Source of the DNA: Enterobacter cloacae
GTDB taxonomy: Bacteria > Pseudomonadota > Gammaproteobacteria > Enterobacterales > Enterobacteriaceae
Length of the DNA stretch: 64,000 nucleotides
Direction: 5' to 3'
NCBI RefSeq assembly: GCF_013375935.1
Contig: NZ_CP056117.1
Location: 3,162,001-3,226,000 of the forward strand
The notes under the pieces were generated by a model that saw only the letters and a program-made list of their open reading frames with translations, did not search any database and had not been told where the DNA came from. Positions 26,670 through 36,982 of the stretch are shown here, piece after piece (position 1 is the stretch's first letter; every line of letters starts with the position of its first letter). The translations under genes were made by a program, and so were the position numbers.

Positions 26670-28301
26670 ATGTCCATCATCACAAAAAAAAGTCTGGTAG
26701 CGGCGGGGATTTTAACTGCGCTAATCGCGGGTAATGCTGCAATGGCCGCGGATGTTCCTGCGGGTGTTCAGCTAGCCGAGAAGCAAACGCTGGTCCGTAA
26801 CAACGGCGCGGAAGTACAGTCTCTCGATCCGCACAAAATTGAAGGGGTGCCAGAATCTAACGTTAACCGTGACCTGTTCGAAGGTCTGCTGGTGACTGAC
26901 GTGGACGGCCATCCGGCGCCGGGTGTGGCGGAAAAGTGGGACAACAAAGATTTTAAAGTCTGGACCTTCCACCTGCGTAAAGATGCCAAATGGTCCGACG
27001 GCACGCCGGTAACCGCCGAAGATTTCGTGTATAGCTGGCAGCGCCTGGCGGATCCCAATACCGCCTCTCCGTATGCGAGCTACCTGCAGTATGGTCATAT
27101 TGCCAATATCGATGACATCATCACGGGTAAAAAGCCGGTTACCGAGCTGGGCGTAAAAGCCATCGATGCCAACACCTTTGAAGTCACGTTGAGCGAACCT
27201 GTTCCGTATTTCTATAAGCTGCTGGTACACCCGTCCGTCTCTCCCGTGCCAAAATCCGCTGTTGAAAAATTCGGTGAAAAATGGACCCAGCCTGCGAATA
27301 TCGTGACCAACGGTGCGTACAAGCTGAAAAGCTGGGTAGTAAACGAACGTATGGTGCTGGAGCGTAACCCGCAGTACTGGGACAACGCGAAGACCGTTAT
27401 TAATCAGGTAACCTACCTGCCAATTGCTTCAGAAGTAACGGACGTTAACCGCTACCGCAGCGGTGAAATCGACATGACCTACAACAACATGCCGATTGAA
27501 CTGTTCCAGAAGCTAAAAAAAGAGATCCCGAAAGAAGTTCACGTCGATCCGTATCTGTGCACCTATTACTACGAAATCAACAACCAGAAAGCACCGTTTA
27601 CCGACGTTCGCGTACGTACCGCACTGAAGCTGGCGCTGGATCGCGATATCATCGTCCACAAAGTGAAGAATCAGGGCGACCTGCCTGCCTACAGTTATAC
27701 CCCGCCTTACACTGACGGAATGAAGCTGGTTGAGCCTGAGTGGTTCAAGTGGTCTCAGGAAAAACGTAACGAAGAAGCGAAAAAACTGCTGGCCGAAGCC
27801 GGGTATACCGCCGATAAGCCGCTGACGTTTAGCCTGCTGTACAACACGTCCGATCTGCATAAAAAGCTGGCTATCGCCGTCGCGTCAATCTGGAAGAAGA
27901 ACCTGGGCGTAAACGTGAAGCTGGAAAACCAGGAGTGGAAGACCTTCCTCGATACGCGCCATCAGGGAACGTTCGACGTGGCACGTGCAGGCTGGTGTGC
28001 GGACTATAACGAACCAACCTCCTTCCTGAACACCATGCTCAGCGACAGCTCGAACAACACTGCACACTATAAGAGCCCGGCGTTTGATAAGCTGATTGGT
28101 GAAACGCTGAAGGTAGCAGATGACGCTCAGCGCGCCGATCTGTACGCTAAATCTGAGCAACAGCTCGATAAAGACTCTGCGATCGTTCCGGTGTACTACT
28201 ACGTCAACGCCCGTCTGGTGAAGCCGTGGGTAGGGGGTTATACCGGTAAAGACCCGTTGGATAATATTTCCGTTAAGAATCTTTATATTATCAAGCATTA
28301 A
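26670..28301 (+). CDS. oppA: Periplasmic oligopeptide-binding protein OppA
   Basis: Binds 2-5-residue peptides of almost any sequence and delivers them to OppBC. The Sec signal peptide is at residues 1-26 with cleavage after AMA before ADVPAG. The SBP family 5 body includes the signature region near residue 105 (FHLRKDAKWSDGTPVTAEDFVYSWQ, shown by its key residues FHLRKDAKWSDG). Length is 543 residues as in E. coli. It is first and most highly expressed in oppABCDF, with 82 bases before oppB. Confidence 0.97.
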   Translation: MSIITKKSLVAAGILTALIAGNAAMAADVPAGVQLAEKQTLVRNNGAEVQSLDPHKIEGVPESNVNRDLFEGLLVTDVDGHPAPGVAEKWDNKDFKVWTFHLRKDAKWSDGTPVTAEDFVYSWQRLADPNTASPYASYLQYGHIANIDDIITGKKPVTELGVKAIDANTFEVTLSEPVPYFYKLLVHPSVSPVPKSAVEKFGEKWTQPANIVTNGAYKLKSWVVNERMVLERNPQYWDNAKTVINQVTYLPIASEVTDVNRYRSGEIDMTYNNMPIELFQKLKKEIPKEVHVDPYLCTYYYEINNQKAPFTDVRVRTALKLALDRDIIVHKVKNQGDLPAYSYTPPYTDGMKLVEPEWFKWSQEKRNEEAKKLLAEAGYTADKPLTFSLLYNTSDLHKKLAIAVASIWKKNLGVNVKLENQEWKTFLDTRHQGTFDVARAGWCADYNEPTSFLNTMLSDSSNNTAHYKSPAFDKLIGETLKVADDAQRADLYAKSEQQLDKDSAIVPVYYYVNARLVKPWVGGYTGKDPLDNISVKNLYIIKH

Positions 28302-28383
28302 TGGCAATACGTGGGGCGAGCCAGCTTGCCCCACTGCGTCTACTTTGTAACATTCATCAGGCACACGCCAGAAGGTACGGGCA

Positions 28384-29304
28384 ATGTTGAAATTTATCCT
28401 GCGTCGCTGTCTTGAAGCGATCCCAACGTTATTTATTCTAATTACTATTTCATTCTTCATGATGCGCCTTGCGCCGGGCAGTCCATTTACCGGCGAACGT
28501 ACGCTTCCGCCAGAAGTCATGGCCAATATCGAAGCGAAATACCATTTAAACGATCCCATTACCACGCAGTACTTCAACTATCTGAAGCAGCTTGCTCACG
28601 GTGATTTTGGACCGTCATTCAAATATAAAGACTATTCCGTTAACGACCTGGTCGCGTCGAGCTTCCCGGTATCGGCTAAATTAGGTGCTGCTGCATTTAT
28701 CCTGGCCGTGGTTCTCGGCGTCACTGCGGGCGTTATCGCCGCGCTAAAACAAAATACCCGATGGGATTACGCCGTGATGGGGGTCGCAATGACCGGGGTG
28801 GTTATCCCCAGCTTCGTTGTCGCGCCGTTGCTGGTCATGATATTTGCTATCACGCTGCAGTGGCTGCCCGGGGGCGGCTGGAACGGCGGGGCGCTGAAGT
28901 TCATGATACTGCCGATGGTGGCGTTATCACTGGCGTACATCGCCAGCATCGCCCGTATCACCCGTGGATCGATGATTGAAGTCCTGCACTCTAACTTCAT
29001 CCGTACCGCCCGCGCGAAGGGGCTGCCGATGCGCCGGATTATTTTGCGTCATGCGCTCAAGCCAGCGCTGCTGCCGGTGCTCTCCTATATGGGGCCTGCT
29101 TTCGTCGGCATCATTACGGGTTCCATGGTCATTGAAACCATTTATGGTCTGCCGGGCATTGGGCAGCTGTTTGTTAATGGGGCGCTTAACCGTGACTATT
29201 CGCTGGTGCTGAGCCTCACGATCCTCGTGGGTGCGCTGACCATTCTGTTTAATGCCGTTGTCGATGTGCTGTATGCCGTTATCGACCCGAAAATCCGTTA
29301 CTAA
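28384..29304 (+). CDS. oppB: Oligopeptide ABC transporter permease OppB
   Basis: One of two inner-membrane permeases of the oligopeptide importer. It has 306 residues and six predicted helices, starting with a hydrophobic helix at about residues 10-30. The EAA loop for ATPase contact is visible near residue 205 (RTARAKGLPMRRIILRHAL). It pairs with OppC. Confidence 0.96.
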   Translation: MLKFILRRCLEAIPTLFILITISFFMMRLAPGSPFTGERTLPPEVMANIEAKYHLNDPITTQYFNYLKQLAHGDFGPSFKYKDYSVNDLVASSFPVSAKLGAAAFILAVVLGVTAGVIAALKQNTRWDYAVMGVAMTGVVIPSFVVAPLLVMIFAITLQWLPGGGWNGGALKFMILPMVALSLAYIASIARITRGSMIEVLHSNFIRTARAKGLPMRRIILRHALKPALLPVLSYMGPAFVGIITGSMVIETIYGLPGIGQLFVNGALNRDYSLVLSLTILVGALTILFNAVVDVLYAVIDPKIRY

Positions 29305-29316
29305 CTGGAGCACGCC

Positions 29317-30225
29317 ATGATGTTGAGTAAGAAAAACAGCGAGGCGCTGGAAAACTTCAGTGAAAAGCTGGAGGTCGAAGGGCGCAGCCTCTGGCAGGAC
29401 GCGCGCCGTCGCTTTATGCATAACCGTGCCGCCGTCGCCAGCCTGGTTGTGCTGGTGCTTATCGCGCTGTTCGTTACCCTGGCACCGATGCTGTCGCAGT
29501 TTACCTATTTCGATACGGACTGGGGCATGATGTCCAGCGCGCCGGACATGGAGTCCGGGCACTATTTCGGTACCGACTCTTCCGGCCGTGATTTGCTGGT
29601 GCGCGTGGCGATCGGCGGCCGTATCTCGCTGATGGTCGGTATTGCCGCGGCGCTGGTGGCGGTTCTGGTCGGTACGCTTTACGGCTCGCTTTCCGGTTAT
29701 CTCGGCGGCAAAGTGGACTCCGTAATGATGCGTATGCTTGAGATCCTTAACTCCTTCCCGTTTATGTTCTTCGTCATTCTGCTGGTAACCTTCTTTGGTC
29801 AGAACATCCTGCTGATCTTTGTGGCAATCGGGATGGTCTCCTGGCTGGACATGGCGCGTATCGTGCGTGGCCAGACGCTGAGCCTCAAACGCAAGGAGTT
29901 TATTGAGGCCGCGCAGGTTGGGGGTGTCTCTACCGCCAATATCGTGGTGCGTCATATCGTTCCTAACGTGCTGGGCGTGGTGGTGGTATACGCCTCCCTG
30001 CTGGTACCGAGCATGATCCTGTTTGAATCTTTCCTGAGCTTCCTGGGATTAGGTACGCAAGAGCCGCTGAGCAGCTGGGGCGCTCTGTTAAGCGATGGCG
30101 CAAACTCCATGGAAGTGTCGCCGTGGCTACTGCTTTATCCGGCGGGCTTCCTGGTAGTCACCCTGTTCTGTTTCAACTTTATCGGCGATGGCCTGCGTGA
30201 TGCCCTCGACCCGAAAGACCGTTAA
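29317..30225 (+). CDS. oppC: Oligopeptide ABC transporter permease OppC
   Basis: The second permease, 302 residues. It has a cytoplasmic N-terminal extension, then six helices, with the EAA loop near residue 200 ([20 protein letters not shown]). It starts 12 bases after oppB and ends 11 bases before oppD, as expected in one operon. Confidence 0.96.
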   Translation: MMLSKKNSEALENFSEKLEVEGRSLWQDARRRFMHNRAAVASLVVLVLIALFVTLAPMLSQFTYFDTDWGMMSSAPDMESGHYFGTDSSGRDLLVRVAIGGRISLMVGIAAALVAVLVGTLYGSLSGYLGGKVDSVMMRMLEILNSFPFMFFVILLVTFFGQNILLIFVAIGMVSWLDMARIVRGQTLSLKRKEFIEAAQVGGVSTANIVVRHIVPNVLGVVVVYASLLVPSMILFESFLSFLGLGTQEPLSSWGALLSDGANSMEVSPWLLLYPAGFLVVTLFCFNFIGDGLRDALDPKDR

Positions 30226-30236
30226 GGAGCGCCGCC

Positions 30237-31250
30237 ATGACCATTATTGAAACGGCAACCGCGCCTCAGGCGCAGCAGCGAACCAGCGCACTGCTGGACG
30301 TAAAAGATCTCCGCGTGACCTTTAAAACGCCGGACGGGGATGTTACCGCCGTAAACGATCTCAACTTCGACCTGCGTGCGGGTGAAACGCTGGGTATCGT
30401 GGGGGAGTCCGGCTCCGGAAAATCCCAAACCGCCTTCGCGCTGATGGGCCTGCTGGCGTCTAACGGCGTGATTGGCGGTTCGGCGACATTCAACGGCAGA
30501 GAGATCCTGAATTTGCCGGAACATGAGCTGAACAAACTGCGCGCCGAGCAGATCTTAATGATTTTCCAGGATCCGATGACGTCGCTGAACCCGTACATGC
30601 GTGTGGGGGAACAGCTGATGGAAGTGCTGATGCTGCACAAGGGCCTGGGCAAAGCCGAAGCGTTTGAAGAGTCGGTCAAAATGCTGGATGCGGTGAAAAT
30701 GCCGGAAGCGCGCAAGCGCATGCGCATGTATCCGCACGAGTTCTCCGGCGGGATGCGTCAGCGCGTTATGATCGCAATGGCGCTGCTTTGCAGGCCAAAG
30801 CTGCTGATTGCCGACGAACCGACCACGGCGCTGGACGTGACCGTACAGGCGCAGATCATGACGCTCCTGAACGAGCTTAAGCGCGAGTTCAACACCGCGA
30901 TTATCATGATTACCCACGATCTGGGCGTTGTCGCCGGGATTTGTGACAAAGTACTGGTCATGTATGCCGGCCGCACGATGGAATACGGTAACGCACGTGA
31001 CGTGTTTTACCAGCCAGCCCATCCGTACTCTATAGGCCTGCTGAATGCCGTACCGCGCCTTGATGCGGAAGGGGAGTCGCTGCTGACGATTCCCGGTAAC
31101 CCGCCAAACCTGCTGCGTCTGCCGAAAGGCTGTCCGTTCCAGCCGCGCTGTCCGCACGCGATGGAAATCTGCAACAGCGCACCGCCGCTGGAGGCGTTTG
31201 CCCCGGGCCGTCTGCGCGCCTGCTTTAAGCCGCAGGAGGAGCTGGTATGA
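30237..31250 (+). CDS. oppD: Oligopeptide ABC transporter ATPase OppD
   Basis: Cytoplasmic ATPase of 337 residues. It has Walker [10 protein letters not shown] near residue 60, signature FSGGMRQRV near 166 and Walker [13 protein letters not shown] near 190. A C-terminal oligopeptide-transporter extension carries the cysteine cluster [14 protein letters not shown] near 300, which in some homologues binds [4Fe-4S]. Its stop overlaps the oppF start (ATGA). Confidence 0.96.
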   Translation: MTIIETATAPQAQQRTSALLDVKDLRVTFKTPDGDVTAVNDLNFDLRAGETLGIVGESGSGKSQTAFALMGLLASNGVIGGSATFNGREILNLPEHELNKLRAEQILMIFQDPMTSLNPYMRVGEQLMEVLMLHKGLGKAEAFEESVKMLDAVKMPEARKRMRMYPHEFSGGMRQRVMIAMALLCRPKLLIADEPTTALDVTVQAQIMTLLNELKREFNTAIIMITHDLGVVAGICDKVLVMYAGRTMEYGNARDVFYQPAHPYSIGLLNAVPRLDAEGESLLTIPGNPPNLLRLPKGCPFQPRCPHAMEICNSAPPLEAFAPGRLRACFKPQEELV

Positions 31251-32251
31251 ACGCCATTGATGAAAAAAGAAATGTACTGCTCGAAATCGCTGACCTGAAG
31301 GTTCATTTCGATATCAAAGACGGCAAGCAGTGGTTCTGGCAGCCTGCTAAAACCCTGAAAGCGGTGGATGGCGTTACGCTGCGCCTGTACGAAGGGGAGA
31401 CCCTGGGCGTGGTGGGCGAATCCGGCTGCGGCAAATCGACGTTTGCGCGGGCGATTATCGGCCTGGTAAAAGCCACCGACGGCAAAGTGGCCTGGCTTGG
31501 CAAAGATCTGCTGGGAATGAAGCCGGATGAATGGCGCGACGTGCGCAGCGATATCCAGATGATATTCCAGGATCCGCTGGCATCGCTGAACCCGCGCATG
31601 ACCATTGGTGAAATCATTGCCGAGCCGCTGCGCACCTATCATCCAAAGATGCCGCGCCAGGAAGTGCGCGACCGCGTGAAGGCGATGATGCTGAAGGTGG
31701 GTCTGCTGCCTAACCTCATCAACCGCTATCCGCACGAGTTTTCCGGCGGGCAGTGTCAGCGTATCGGTATTGCGCGTGCGCTGATCCTCGAGCCAAAGCT
31801 GATCATTTGTGATGAGCCGGTTTCGGCGCTGGACGTTTCTATCCAGGCGCAGGTGGTTAACCTGTTGCAGAAACTCCAGGGGGAGATGGGGCTGTCGCTG
31901 ATTTTCATCGCTCATGACCTGGCGGTGGTAAAACACATTTCCGATCGCGTGCTGGTGATGTATCTGGGTCACGCCGTGGAGCTGGGCACCTACGACGAGG
32001 TGTATCACAACCCGCTGCACCCCTACACCAAAGCGCTGATGTCCGCGGTACCCGTACCGGACCCCGATCTGGAGAAAAATAAAACCATTCAGCTGCTGGA
32101 AGGCGAACTGCCTTCGCCGATTAACCCGCCTTCGGGCTGCGTATTCCGTACGCGGTGCCCATTAGCCGGGCCGGAATGCGCGAAGACGCGGCCGGTGCTG
32201 GAGGGCAGTTTCCGACACGCGGTTTCCTGCCTGAAAGTAGACCCGCTATAA
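31247..32251 (+). CDS. oppF: Oligopeptide ABC transporter ATPase OppF
   Basis: The second ATPase, 334 residues, which works as a heterodimer with OppD. It has Walker [10 protein letters not shown] near residue 64, signature FSGGQCQRI near 165 and Walker [13 protein letters not shown] near 185. The C-terminal extension has [14 protein letters not shown]. It is the last gene of the operon; the next gene begins 45 bases on. Confidence 0.96.
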   Translation: MNAIDEKRNVLLEIADLKVHFDIKDGKQWFWQPAKTLKAVDGVTLRLYEGETLGVVGESGCGKSTFARAIIGLVKATDGKVAWLGKDLLGMKPDEWRDVRSDIQMIFQDPLASLNPRMTIGEIIAEPLRTYHPKMPRQEVRDRVKAMMLKVGLLPNLINRYPHEFSGGQCQRIGIARALILEPKLIICDEPVSALDVSIQAQVVNLLQKLQGEMGLSLIFIAHDLAVVKHISDRVLVMYLGHAVELGTYDEVYHNPLHPYTKALMSAVPVPDPDLEKNKTIQLLEGELPSPINPPSGCVFRTRCPLAGPECAKTRPVLEGSFRHAVSCLKVDPL

Positions 32252-32296
32252 TCGCAAGGGCTGACAAGATGTCAGCCCTTATTTTTCGAGGTTATT

Positions 32297-33133
32297 GTGT
32301 CGCGATTATTCACGTCGGCCCGCCAGCGGCTGTATCATTTTTTATTCGATCCTGAAACGGTTTCCGGTCGACGCGTCGAGGGACTGTGCGGCTTATTTGC
32401 GCTGATTAGCGTCATCATTATCTTTATTGAATCCGGAGCCGGAACGCAGTACCACATGACGTTTGAGGAGTGGCATGTCTTCGTCTGGCTGGAACTGATC
32501 GTTACGCTGGTCTTTACCGTCGAATATCTACTGAGGGTCATCAGCTGGCCGAATCCGGCTAAATATGTCTTCAGCTTCTGGGGAATTATTGATTTAGCCA
32601 CCATTCTGCCGCTGTACGTCATGTGGCTGTGGCCTGAAATTAGCCTGAACTATGTCTTTGCCTGGCGCGCAATGCGGGCGATTCGCGTATTACGTATTCT
32701 GAAGCTGCTGCGCTTTATGCCGTCGCTGCGGGTTTTTTGGGTGGCTATTGTCAGCGCCCGCCACCAGCTCATTCTCTTCTATTCGTTTATTGCTATCGTG
32801 ATGATCGTTTTTGGATCCCTGATGTATTTAATCGAAGGGCCAAAATACGGCTTTACCACCCTTAATGCGTCGGTTTACTGGGCCATCGTGACGGTGACGA
32901 CGGTAGGCTATGGGGATATTACGCCGCATACGCCGCTCGGACGTATTGTGGCCTCTGTCCTGATTCTGATCGGTTATTCCGTGATAGCGATCCCGACGGG
33001 GCTAATTACTACCCACATGAGCACCGCGTTTCAGAGCAGCAAACGGCAACGCAAATGTTCGAATTGTCAGCAGGGGAATCATGAACCCGACGCGCGGTTT
33101 TGTCACCGCTGCGGAAAGGCATTACCGGAGTAA
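32297..33133 (+). CDS. Voltage-gated (VIC superfamily) potassium channel with C-terminal zinc ribbon
   Basis: A 278-residue six-helix ion channel. S1-S3 occupy about residues 30-115. S4 (about 122-143) is arginine/lysine-rich with basic residues at three-residue spacing, as in a voltage sensor. The pore loop has the potassium filter TTVGYGD at 201-207 and S6 follows to about 238. The tail ends in CxxC pairs (Cys254/257 and Cys269/272), a zinc-ribbon. The start is GTG at 32297. It differs from E. coli Kch, which carries an RCK domain and which I do not find between yciY and yciI. Potassium selectivity is inferred from the filter. Confidence 0.85.
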   Translation: MSRLFTSARQRLYHFLFDPETVSGRRVEGLCGLFALISVIIIFIESGAGTQYHMTFEEWHVFVWLELIVTLVFTVEYLLRVISWPNPAKYVFSFWGIIDLATILPLYVMWLWPEISLNYVFAWRAMRAIRVLRILKLLRFMPSLRVFWVAIVSARHQLILFYSFIAIVMIVFGSLMYLIEGPKYGFTTLNASVYWAIVTVTTVGYGDITPHTPLGRIVASVLILIGYSVIAIPTGLITTHMSTAFQSSKRQRKCSNCQQGNHEPDARFCHRCGKALPE

Positions 33134-33136
33134 ATA

Positions 33137-33161
33137 AAAAAGGCTGCCGTCGCAGCCTTTA
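33137..33161. terminator. Bidirectional terminator between the channel gene and yciU
   Basis: GGCTGC-CGTC-GCAGCC stem flanked by A-rich and T-rich runs, between convergent genes. Confidence 0.85.
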
Positions 33162-33162
33162 T

Positions 33163-33525
<363 letters not shown>

Positions 33526-34986
33526 TTACAGCAACGGACTAAAGAAGTAAAACAGTCGTTCGGCAATTCGCTGCCAGAGCGGCCGTTTGGCCCACAGCCT
33601 GGCGTCCAGCAGGCGGGAGCGGGAGATATAATCGTCCTGAACTGCCGCCAGATCGCCGCCGAATCCGACGTCGTCAATCACCAGCGTAATTTCAAAATTC
33701 AACCACAGGCTACGCATGTCGAGGTTGACGGTGCCCACCAGGCTCAGCTCGCCGTCCACCAGCACGCTCTTGGTGTGTAACAACCCGCCTTCGAACTGGT
33801 AAATTTTCACCCCGGCGGCCAGCAGCTCGCTGAAGAACGCGCGGCTTGCCCATCCGACCAGCAGCGAGTCATTTTTGCGCGGCAGAATAATGCTCACGTC
33901 CACCCCGCGCTGCGCCGCCGTGCAGATGGCATGCAGGAGATCGTCGCTGGGTACGAAGTAGGGCGTGGTCATTATCAGATACTCACGCGCTGAGTAAGCG
34001 GCGGTCAGCAGCGCCTGATGGATGAGATCTTCCGGAAAGCCGGGGCCGGAGGCAATGGTATGAATGGTGTGGCCGCTGGCTTCTTCAAACGGCATGATGT
34101 TGCCATCCGGCGGCGGCGGAAGAATACGTTTACCGGTTTCAATTTCCCAGTCGCAGGAATAGACGATACCCATAGAGGTCGCCACCGGGCCTTCCATACG
34201 CGCCATCAAATCGATCCATTGCCCCACGCCGGAATCCTGCTTGAAGAAGCGGGGATCGACCATGTTCATGCTGCCGGTGTAGGCAATATAGTTATCGATC
34301 AGGACCATTTTACGGTGCTGGCGGAGATCCATGCGGCGCAGGAAGACGCGGAAAAGATTTACCTTCAGCGCCTCGACCACTTCGATGCCCGCATTGCGCA
34401 TCATACCGGCCCACGGGCTGCGGAAAAAGGCGACGCTGCCGGCGGAATCCAGCATCAGGCGGCAGTGGATTCCGCGGCGCGCGGCGGCCATCAGCGATTC
34501 GGCTACCTGATCCGCCATTCCGCCGGGCTGCCAGATATAAAACACCATCTCGATATTATGCCGGGCGAGCTGAATGTCGCGGATCAGGGCCTGCATCACA
34601 TCATCGGAGGTGGTCATCAGCTGCAGCTGATTGCCCTTTACGCCGCCAATGCCCTGGCGGCGTTCGCACAGTTTGAACAGGGACGCGGCCACGCTGCTGT
34701 TCTCTTCGGCGAAGATATGCTTGCAGGCTTTGAGATCGGCCAGCCATTTTGCCGTGGAGGGCCACATGGCGCGGGCGCGTTCGGCGCGGCGTTTCCCAAG
34801 ATGAAGTTCACCGAAAGAGAGATAGGCGATAATGCCCACCAGCGGCAGAATATAGATAATCAGAAGCCAGGCCATGGCTGAAGGTACCGCTCTGCGTTTC
34901 ATCAGAATGCGCAGCGTCACCCCGGCAATTAACAGCCAGTATCCTAAAATGACCAGCCAACTCACCACGGTGTAGAAGGTTGTCAT
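33526..34986 (-). CDS. clsA: Cardiolipin synthase A
   Basis: Inner-membrane phospholipase-D-superfamily enzyme that condenses two phosphatidylglycerols to cardiolipin plus glycerol. Two N-terminal helices (about residues 3-25 and 38-58) precede two PLD domains with HKD motifs: [16 protein letters not shown] near 224 and [16 protein letters not shown] near 404. The start at 34986 gives [10 protein letters not shown] and 486 residues as in E. coli. The longer frame to 35031 is not supported. Confidence 0.97.
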   Translation of the reverse strand: MTTFYTVVSWLVILGYWLLIAGVTLRILMKRRAVPSAMAWLLIIYILPLVGIIAYLSFGELHLGKRRAERARAMWPSTAKWLADLKACKHIFAEENSSVAASLFKLCERRQGIGGVKGNQLQLMTTSDDVMQALIRDIQLARHNIEMVFYIWQPGGMADQVAESLMAAARRGIHCRLMLDSAGSVAFFRSPWAGMMRNAGIEVVEALKVNLFRVFLRRMDLRQHRKMVLIDNYIAYTGSMNMVDPRFFKQDSGVGQWIDLMARMEGPVATSMGIVYSCDWEIETGKRILPPPPDGNIMPFEEASGHTIHTIASGPGFPEDLIHQALLTAAYSAREYLIMTTPYFVPSDDLLHAICTAAQRGVDVSIILPRKNDSLLVGWASRAFFSELLAAGVKIYQFEGGLLHTKSVLVDGELSLVGTVNLDMRSLWLNFEITLVIDDVGFGGDLAAVQDDYISRSRLLDARLWAKRPLWQRIAERLFYFFSPLL

Positions 34987-35129
34987 AAATAAAAAATCCT
35001 TTTGAAAGCGTATTGTTATGAGTTTACGCATCAGGAATCATCTGGCAAATAAAAACGGCAGATAAAAGCGCTGGTTTGCCGACAGCTTAGGCTTATAATG
35101 ACGTTTCTGTTAGAGAAAGAGTTGTAGAC

Positions 35130-35303
35130 ATGAAGCGCAGTAGAACTGAAGTAGGGCGCTGGCGCATGTTGCGACAGGTGAGTCGTCGTAAGGCTCGTTG
35201 GCTGGAAGCACAATCCCGCCGCAATATGCGTATCCACGCCATCAGAAAATGTGGACTGAACAGACACCGTAACGCGCTGCTGTTCGCGGTCCAGGACATC
35301 TGA
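35130..35303 (+). CDS. yciY: Small basic protein YciY
   Basis: A 57-codon gene encoding a strongly basic protein that begins MKRSRTEVGRWRMLRQ. Length and sequence match E. coli YciY, including the RRNMRIH segment. It is divergent from clsA. The function is unknown; high Arg/Lys content suggests nucleic-acid contact, which is inference. Confidence 0.85.
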   Translation: MKRSRTEVGRWRMLRQVSRRKARWLEAQSRRNMRIHAIRKCGLNRHRNALLFAVQDI

Positions 35304-35313
35304 AAAGCATGAG

Positions 35314-35332
35314 GGGCACCGTTAAGGTGCCC
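35314..35332 (+). terminator. Hairpin after yciY
   Basis: GGGCACC/GGTGCCC perfect seven-pair stem with a five-base loop. No T run follows, so termination would be weak. Confidence 0.45.
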
Positions 35333-35420
35333 GTTAAACCTCCGGACTATCATTTTTCGCAGTCTCTCCTCTTCGGTTTCAGCGATATACTACGCCCCCC
35401 TAACGTCATGAAATAAAAAG

Positions 35421-35549
35421 ATGAATCCATATCTCTGGGTTTTTATTGTGCTTTTGGCGCTGGATGCGCTCAGGGAAGATTTAGGGTTATCGTCATTCTC
35501 CTCGCTGACAGATTATGTTTATGCCTGGGGAGTAAGCTGGCTTTATTAA
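35421..35549 (+). CDS. Predicted 42-residue membrane-associated small protein
   Basis: A short ORF encoding MNPYLWVFIVLLALDALRED and then a second hydrophobic/aromatic part ending GVSWLY. The first 17 residues are strongly hydrophobic and would form a membrane helix. The stop is 11 bases before the lipoprotein gene, suggesting one transcript. The Shine-Dalgarno sequence is weak (A-rich, AAAAAG). I do not recognise the family. Confidence 0.5.
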   Translation: MNPYLWVFIVLLALDALREDLGLSSFSSLTDYVYAWGVSWLY

Positions 35550-35560
35550 AAGGAAAAAGG

Positions 35561-35971
35561 ATGAACGGAAAAGCGGTGGCAGCGATCCTCGGGATTGCGA
35601 TATTAAGCGGATGTACCAGCAGTAAACCTTCCCCTGATCGGCACGCGTTTTATTTTGTCTCGCATCAGTCCGGCTTCACCGGCGGCAATTACGCCTCTGA
35701 CGTGCAGAAGAACTATCGCCTTAACGTGGTGCAGTTCCGCGAGCTTTACGCGCGCGGCAGGGCCGACCGCACGGAAGGCCGGACGCAGGAAGAGGCGCAT
35801 CAATACGCCGAAAGCATACGCGATCAGCTGAAGGAAAATGCGAAGTCGCAGGAGTCCTTCGCAGGCAATTCGAAGGATAAGTGGACGTCGGCAATGGATG
35901 AAAAGGATGCTGCTTTATTTGGCAACGAACTGGCAGCGACTTATCTTGACGGCTATAACGGCGTACAATAG
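35561..35971 (+). CDS. Exc2-like outer-membrane lipoprotein
   Basis: A 136-residue protein with a type II signal peptide: positive start, hydrophobic AVAAILGIAIL and lipobox LSGC with lipidated Cys18; position 19 is Thr, favouring outer-membrane sorting. The soluble part is charged and helical (YARGRADRTEGRTQEEAHQY). The overall pattern resembles the Exc2 family, named after a ColE1 exclusion lipoprotein, but I am recalling this without alignment. AAAAGG precedes the ATG. It sits between a tiny membrane ORF and leuE and is absent from this position in K-12. Confidence 0.7.
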   Translation: MNGKAVAAILGIAILSGCTSSKPSPDRHAFYFVSHQSGFTGGNYASDVQKNYRLNVVQFRELYARGRADRTEGRTQEEAHQYAESIRDQLKENAKSQESFAGNSKDKWTSAMDEKDAALFGNELAATYLDGYNGVQ

Positions 35972-36036
35972 CGCCCTGATTTGGGGATACCGTTATTTGC
36001 GGTAATCACGCAGTTGTAGTGCAAAAGGAGTGAGAC

Positions 36037-36672
36037 GTGTTTGCGGAGTTTGGTGTACTGAATTTCTGGACCTATGTTGTCGGCGCATTTTTTATCGTGC
36101 TGGTTCCAGGACCGAACACCTTGTTTGTGCTTAAAACAGGGATTGGCCACGGCGTTAAAAAAGGATATCTGGCCGCTACCGGCGTATTTATTGGTGATGC
36201 TGTACTCATGTTTCTGGCCTGGGCGGGGGTCGCCGCGTTAATCCAGACCACGCCGGTGTTATTTAATATCGTCCGCTATCTGGGCGCGTTTTACCTTCTG
36301 TGGCTCGGCGGCAAAATGCTCTGGTCTGTTATTAACCGTCAGAATAACGCGCACGATAATAGCGCCGAACCGGCAAGCGCGATCCTCAAGCGTTCGCTGG
36401 TGCTGAGCCTGACGAACCCGAAGGCCATTCTTTTTTACGTGTCGTTCTTCGTTCAGTTCATTGATGTGAACGCGACGAATACCGGCACGTCGTTCCTGAT
36501 CCTCGCCACAACCCTGGAGCTGATCAGCTTCATGTACATGAGCTTCCTGATTTTCTCAGGGGCGTTTGTTACGCGTTACCTGAAAACGAAAAAGAAACTC
36601 GCCAGGCTGGGCAACGGTCTGATAGGGCTGCTGTTCGTCGGGTTCGCGGCGCGGCTGGCGTCGCTGCACTGA
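36037..36672 (+). CDS. leuE: Leucine efflux protein LeuE (LysE/RhtB family)
   Basis: A 211-residue, six-helix amino-acid exporter of the RhtB family. The signature [17 protein letters not shown] is near residue 22 and [19 protein letters not shown] near 128. It closely matches E. coli LeuE (YeaS), which exports leucine and related amino acids; in K-12 that gene is near 40 min, not here. The start is GTG at 36037 with AAGGAG six bases upstream. A terminator-like hairpin follows at 36701. Confidence 0.88.
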   Translation: MFAEFGVLNFWTYVVGAFFIVLVPGPNTLFVLKTGIGHGVKKGYLAATGVFIGDAVLMFLAWAGVAALIQTTPVLFNIVRYLGAFYLLWLGGKMLWSVINRQNNAHDNSAEPASAILKRSLVLSLTNPKAILFYVSFFVQFIDVNATNTGTSFLILATTLELISFMYMSFLIFSGAFVTRYLKTKKKLARLGNGLIGLLFVGFAARLASLH

Positions 36673-36700
36673 ATGAAAAAAGGTTTCTGAGGGAGTAATG

Positions 36701-36727
36701 CCAGTCAGTTAAGCAACTGACTGGCCC
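36701..36727 (+). terminator. Probable terminator of leuE
   Basis: Perfect ten-base inverted repeat CCAGTCAGTT/AACTGACTGG with a four-base loop, followed by CCCATTTT. Confidence 0.65.
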
Positions 36728-36750
36728 ATTTTCGGGGCTGTGGGGTATCT

Positions 36751-36933
36751 TCAGGGCCTTTCCCTTCTTATCGGCAACGTTGCCAGTTGTCCCATGCTTT
36801 CAAGATCCCGCATAAGCTCAAGAATACGTCCTGTTGAAGCGCCCTGAAGGGTCATCAACATTCGCATTAGCATTCCGCATGACTCTGAGAAGTTCAGCTG
36901 GTTTGGCCAGTATCCCTTCAGTTGTTCCGCCAT
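36751..36933 (-). CDS. Uncharacterised 60-residue ORF near phage remnants
   Basis: The frame encodes MAEQLKGYWPNQLNFSES and then a Met/Leu/Arg-rich helical region (MLMRMLMTLQGASTGRILEL). It has no clear ribosome-binding site and lies just beyond the terminator of the glycosyltransferase gene on the same strand. I do not recognise it. Its neighbours suggest a phage-derived accessory gene or remnant. It may not be expressed. Confidence 0.35.
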   Translation of the reverse strand: MAEQLKGYWPNQLNFSESCGMLMRMLMTLQGASTGRILELMRDLESMGQLATLPIRRERP

Positions 36934-36954
36934 GCGTCTGGCCTGAAAAGCCTT

Positions 36955-36978
36955 AAAAAAAGCCCCGTTTTGGGGGCA
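36955..36978 (-). terminator. Terminator of the GT25 gene
   Basis: On the minus strand GCCCC-AAAA-CGGGGC is followed by seven T, immediately after the glycosyltransferase stop. Confidence 0.75.
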
Positions 36979-36982
36979 TATT

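Noticed and set aside
36934..36982. N-terminal extension of the 60-residue ORF through the upstream sequence
   Set aside because: The extra codons would come from the GT25 terminator hairpin, so coding there is improbable.
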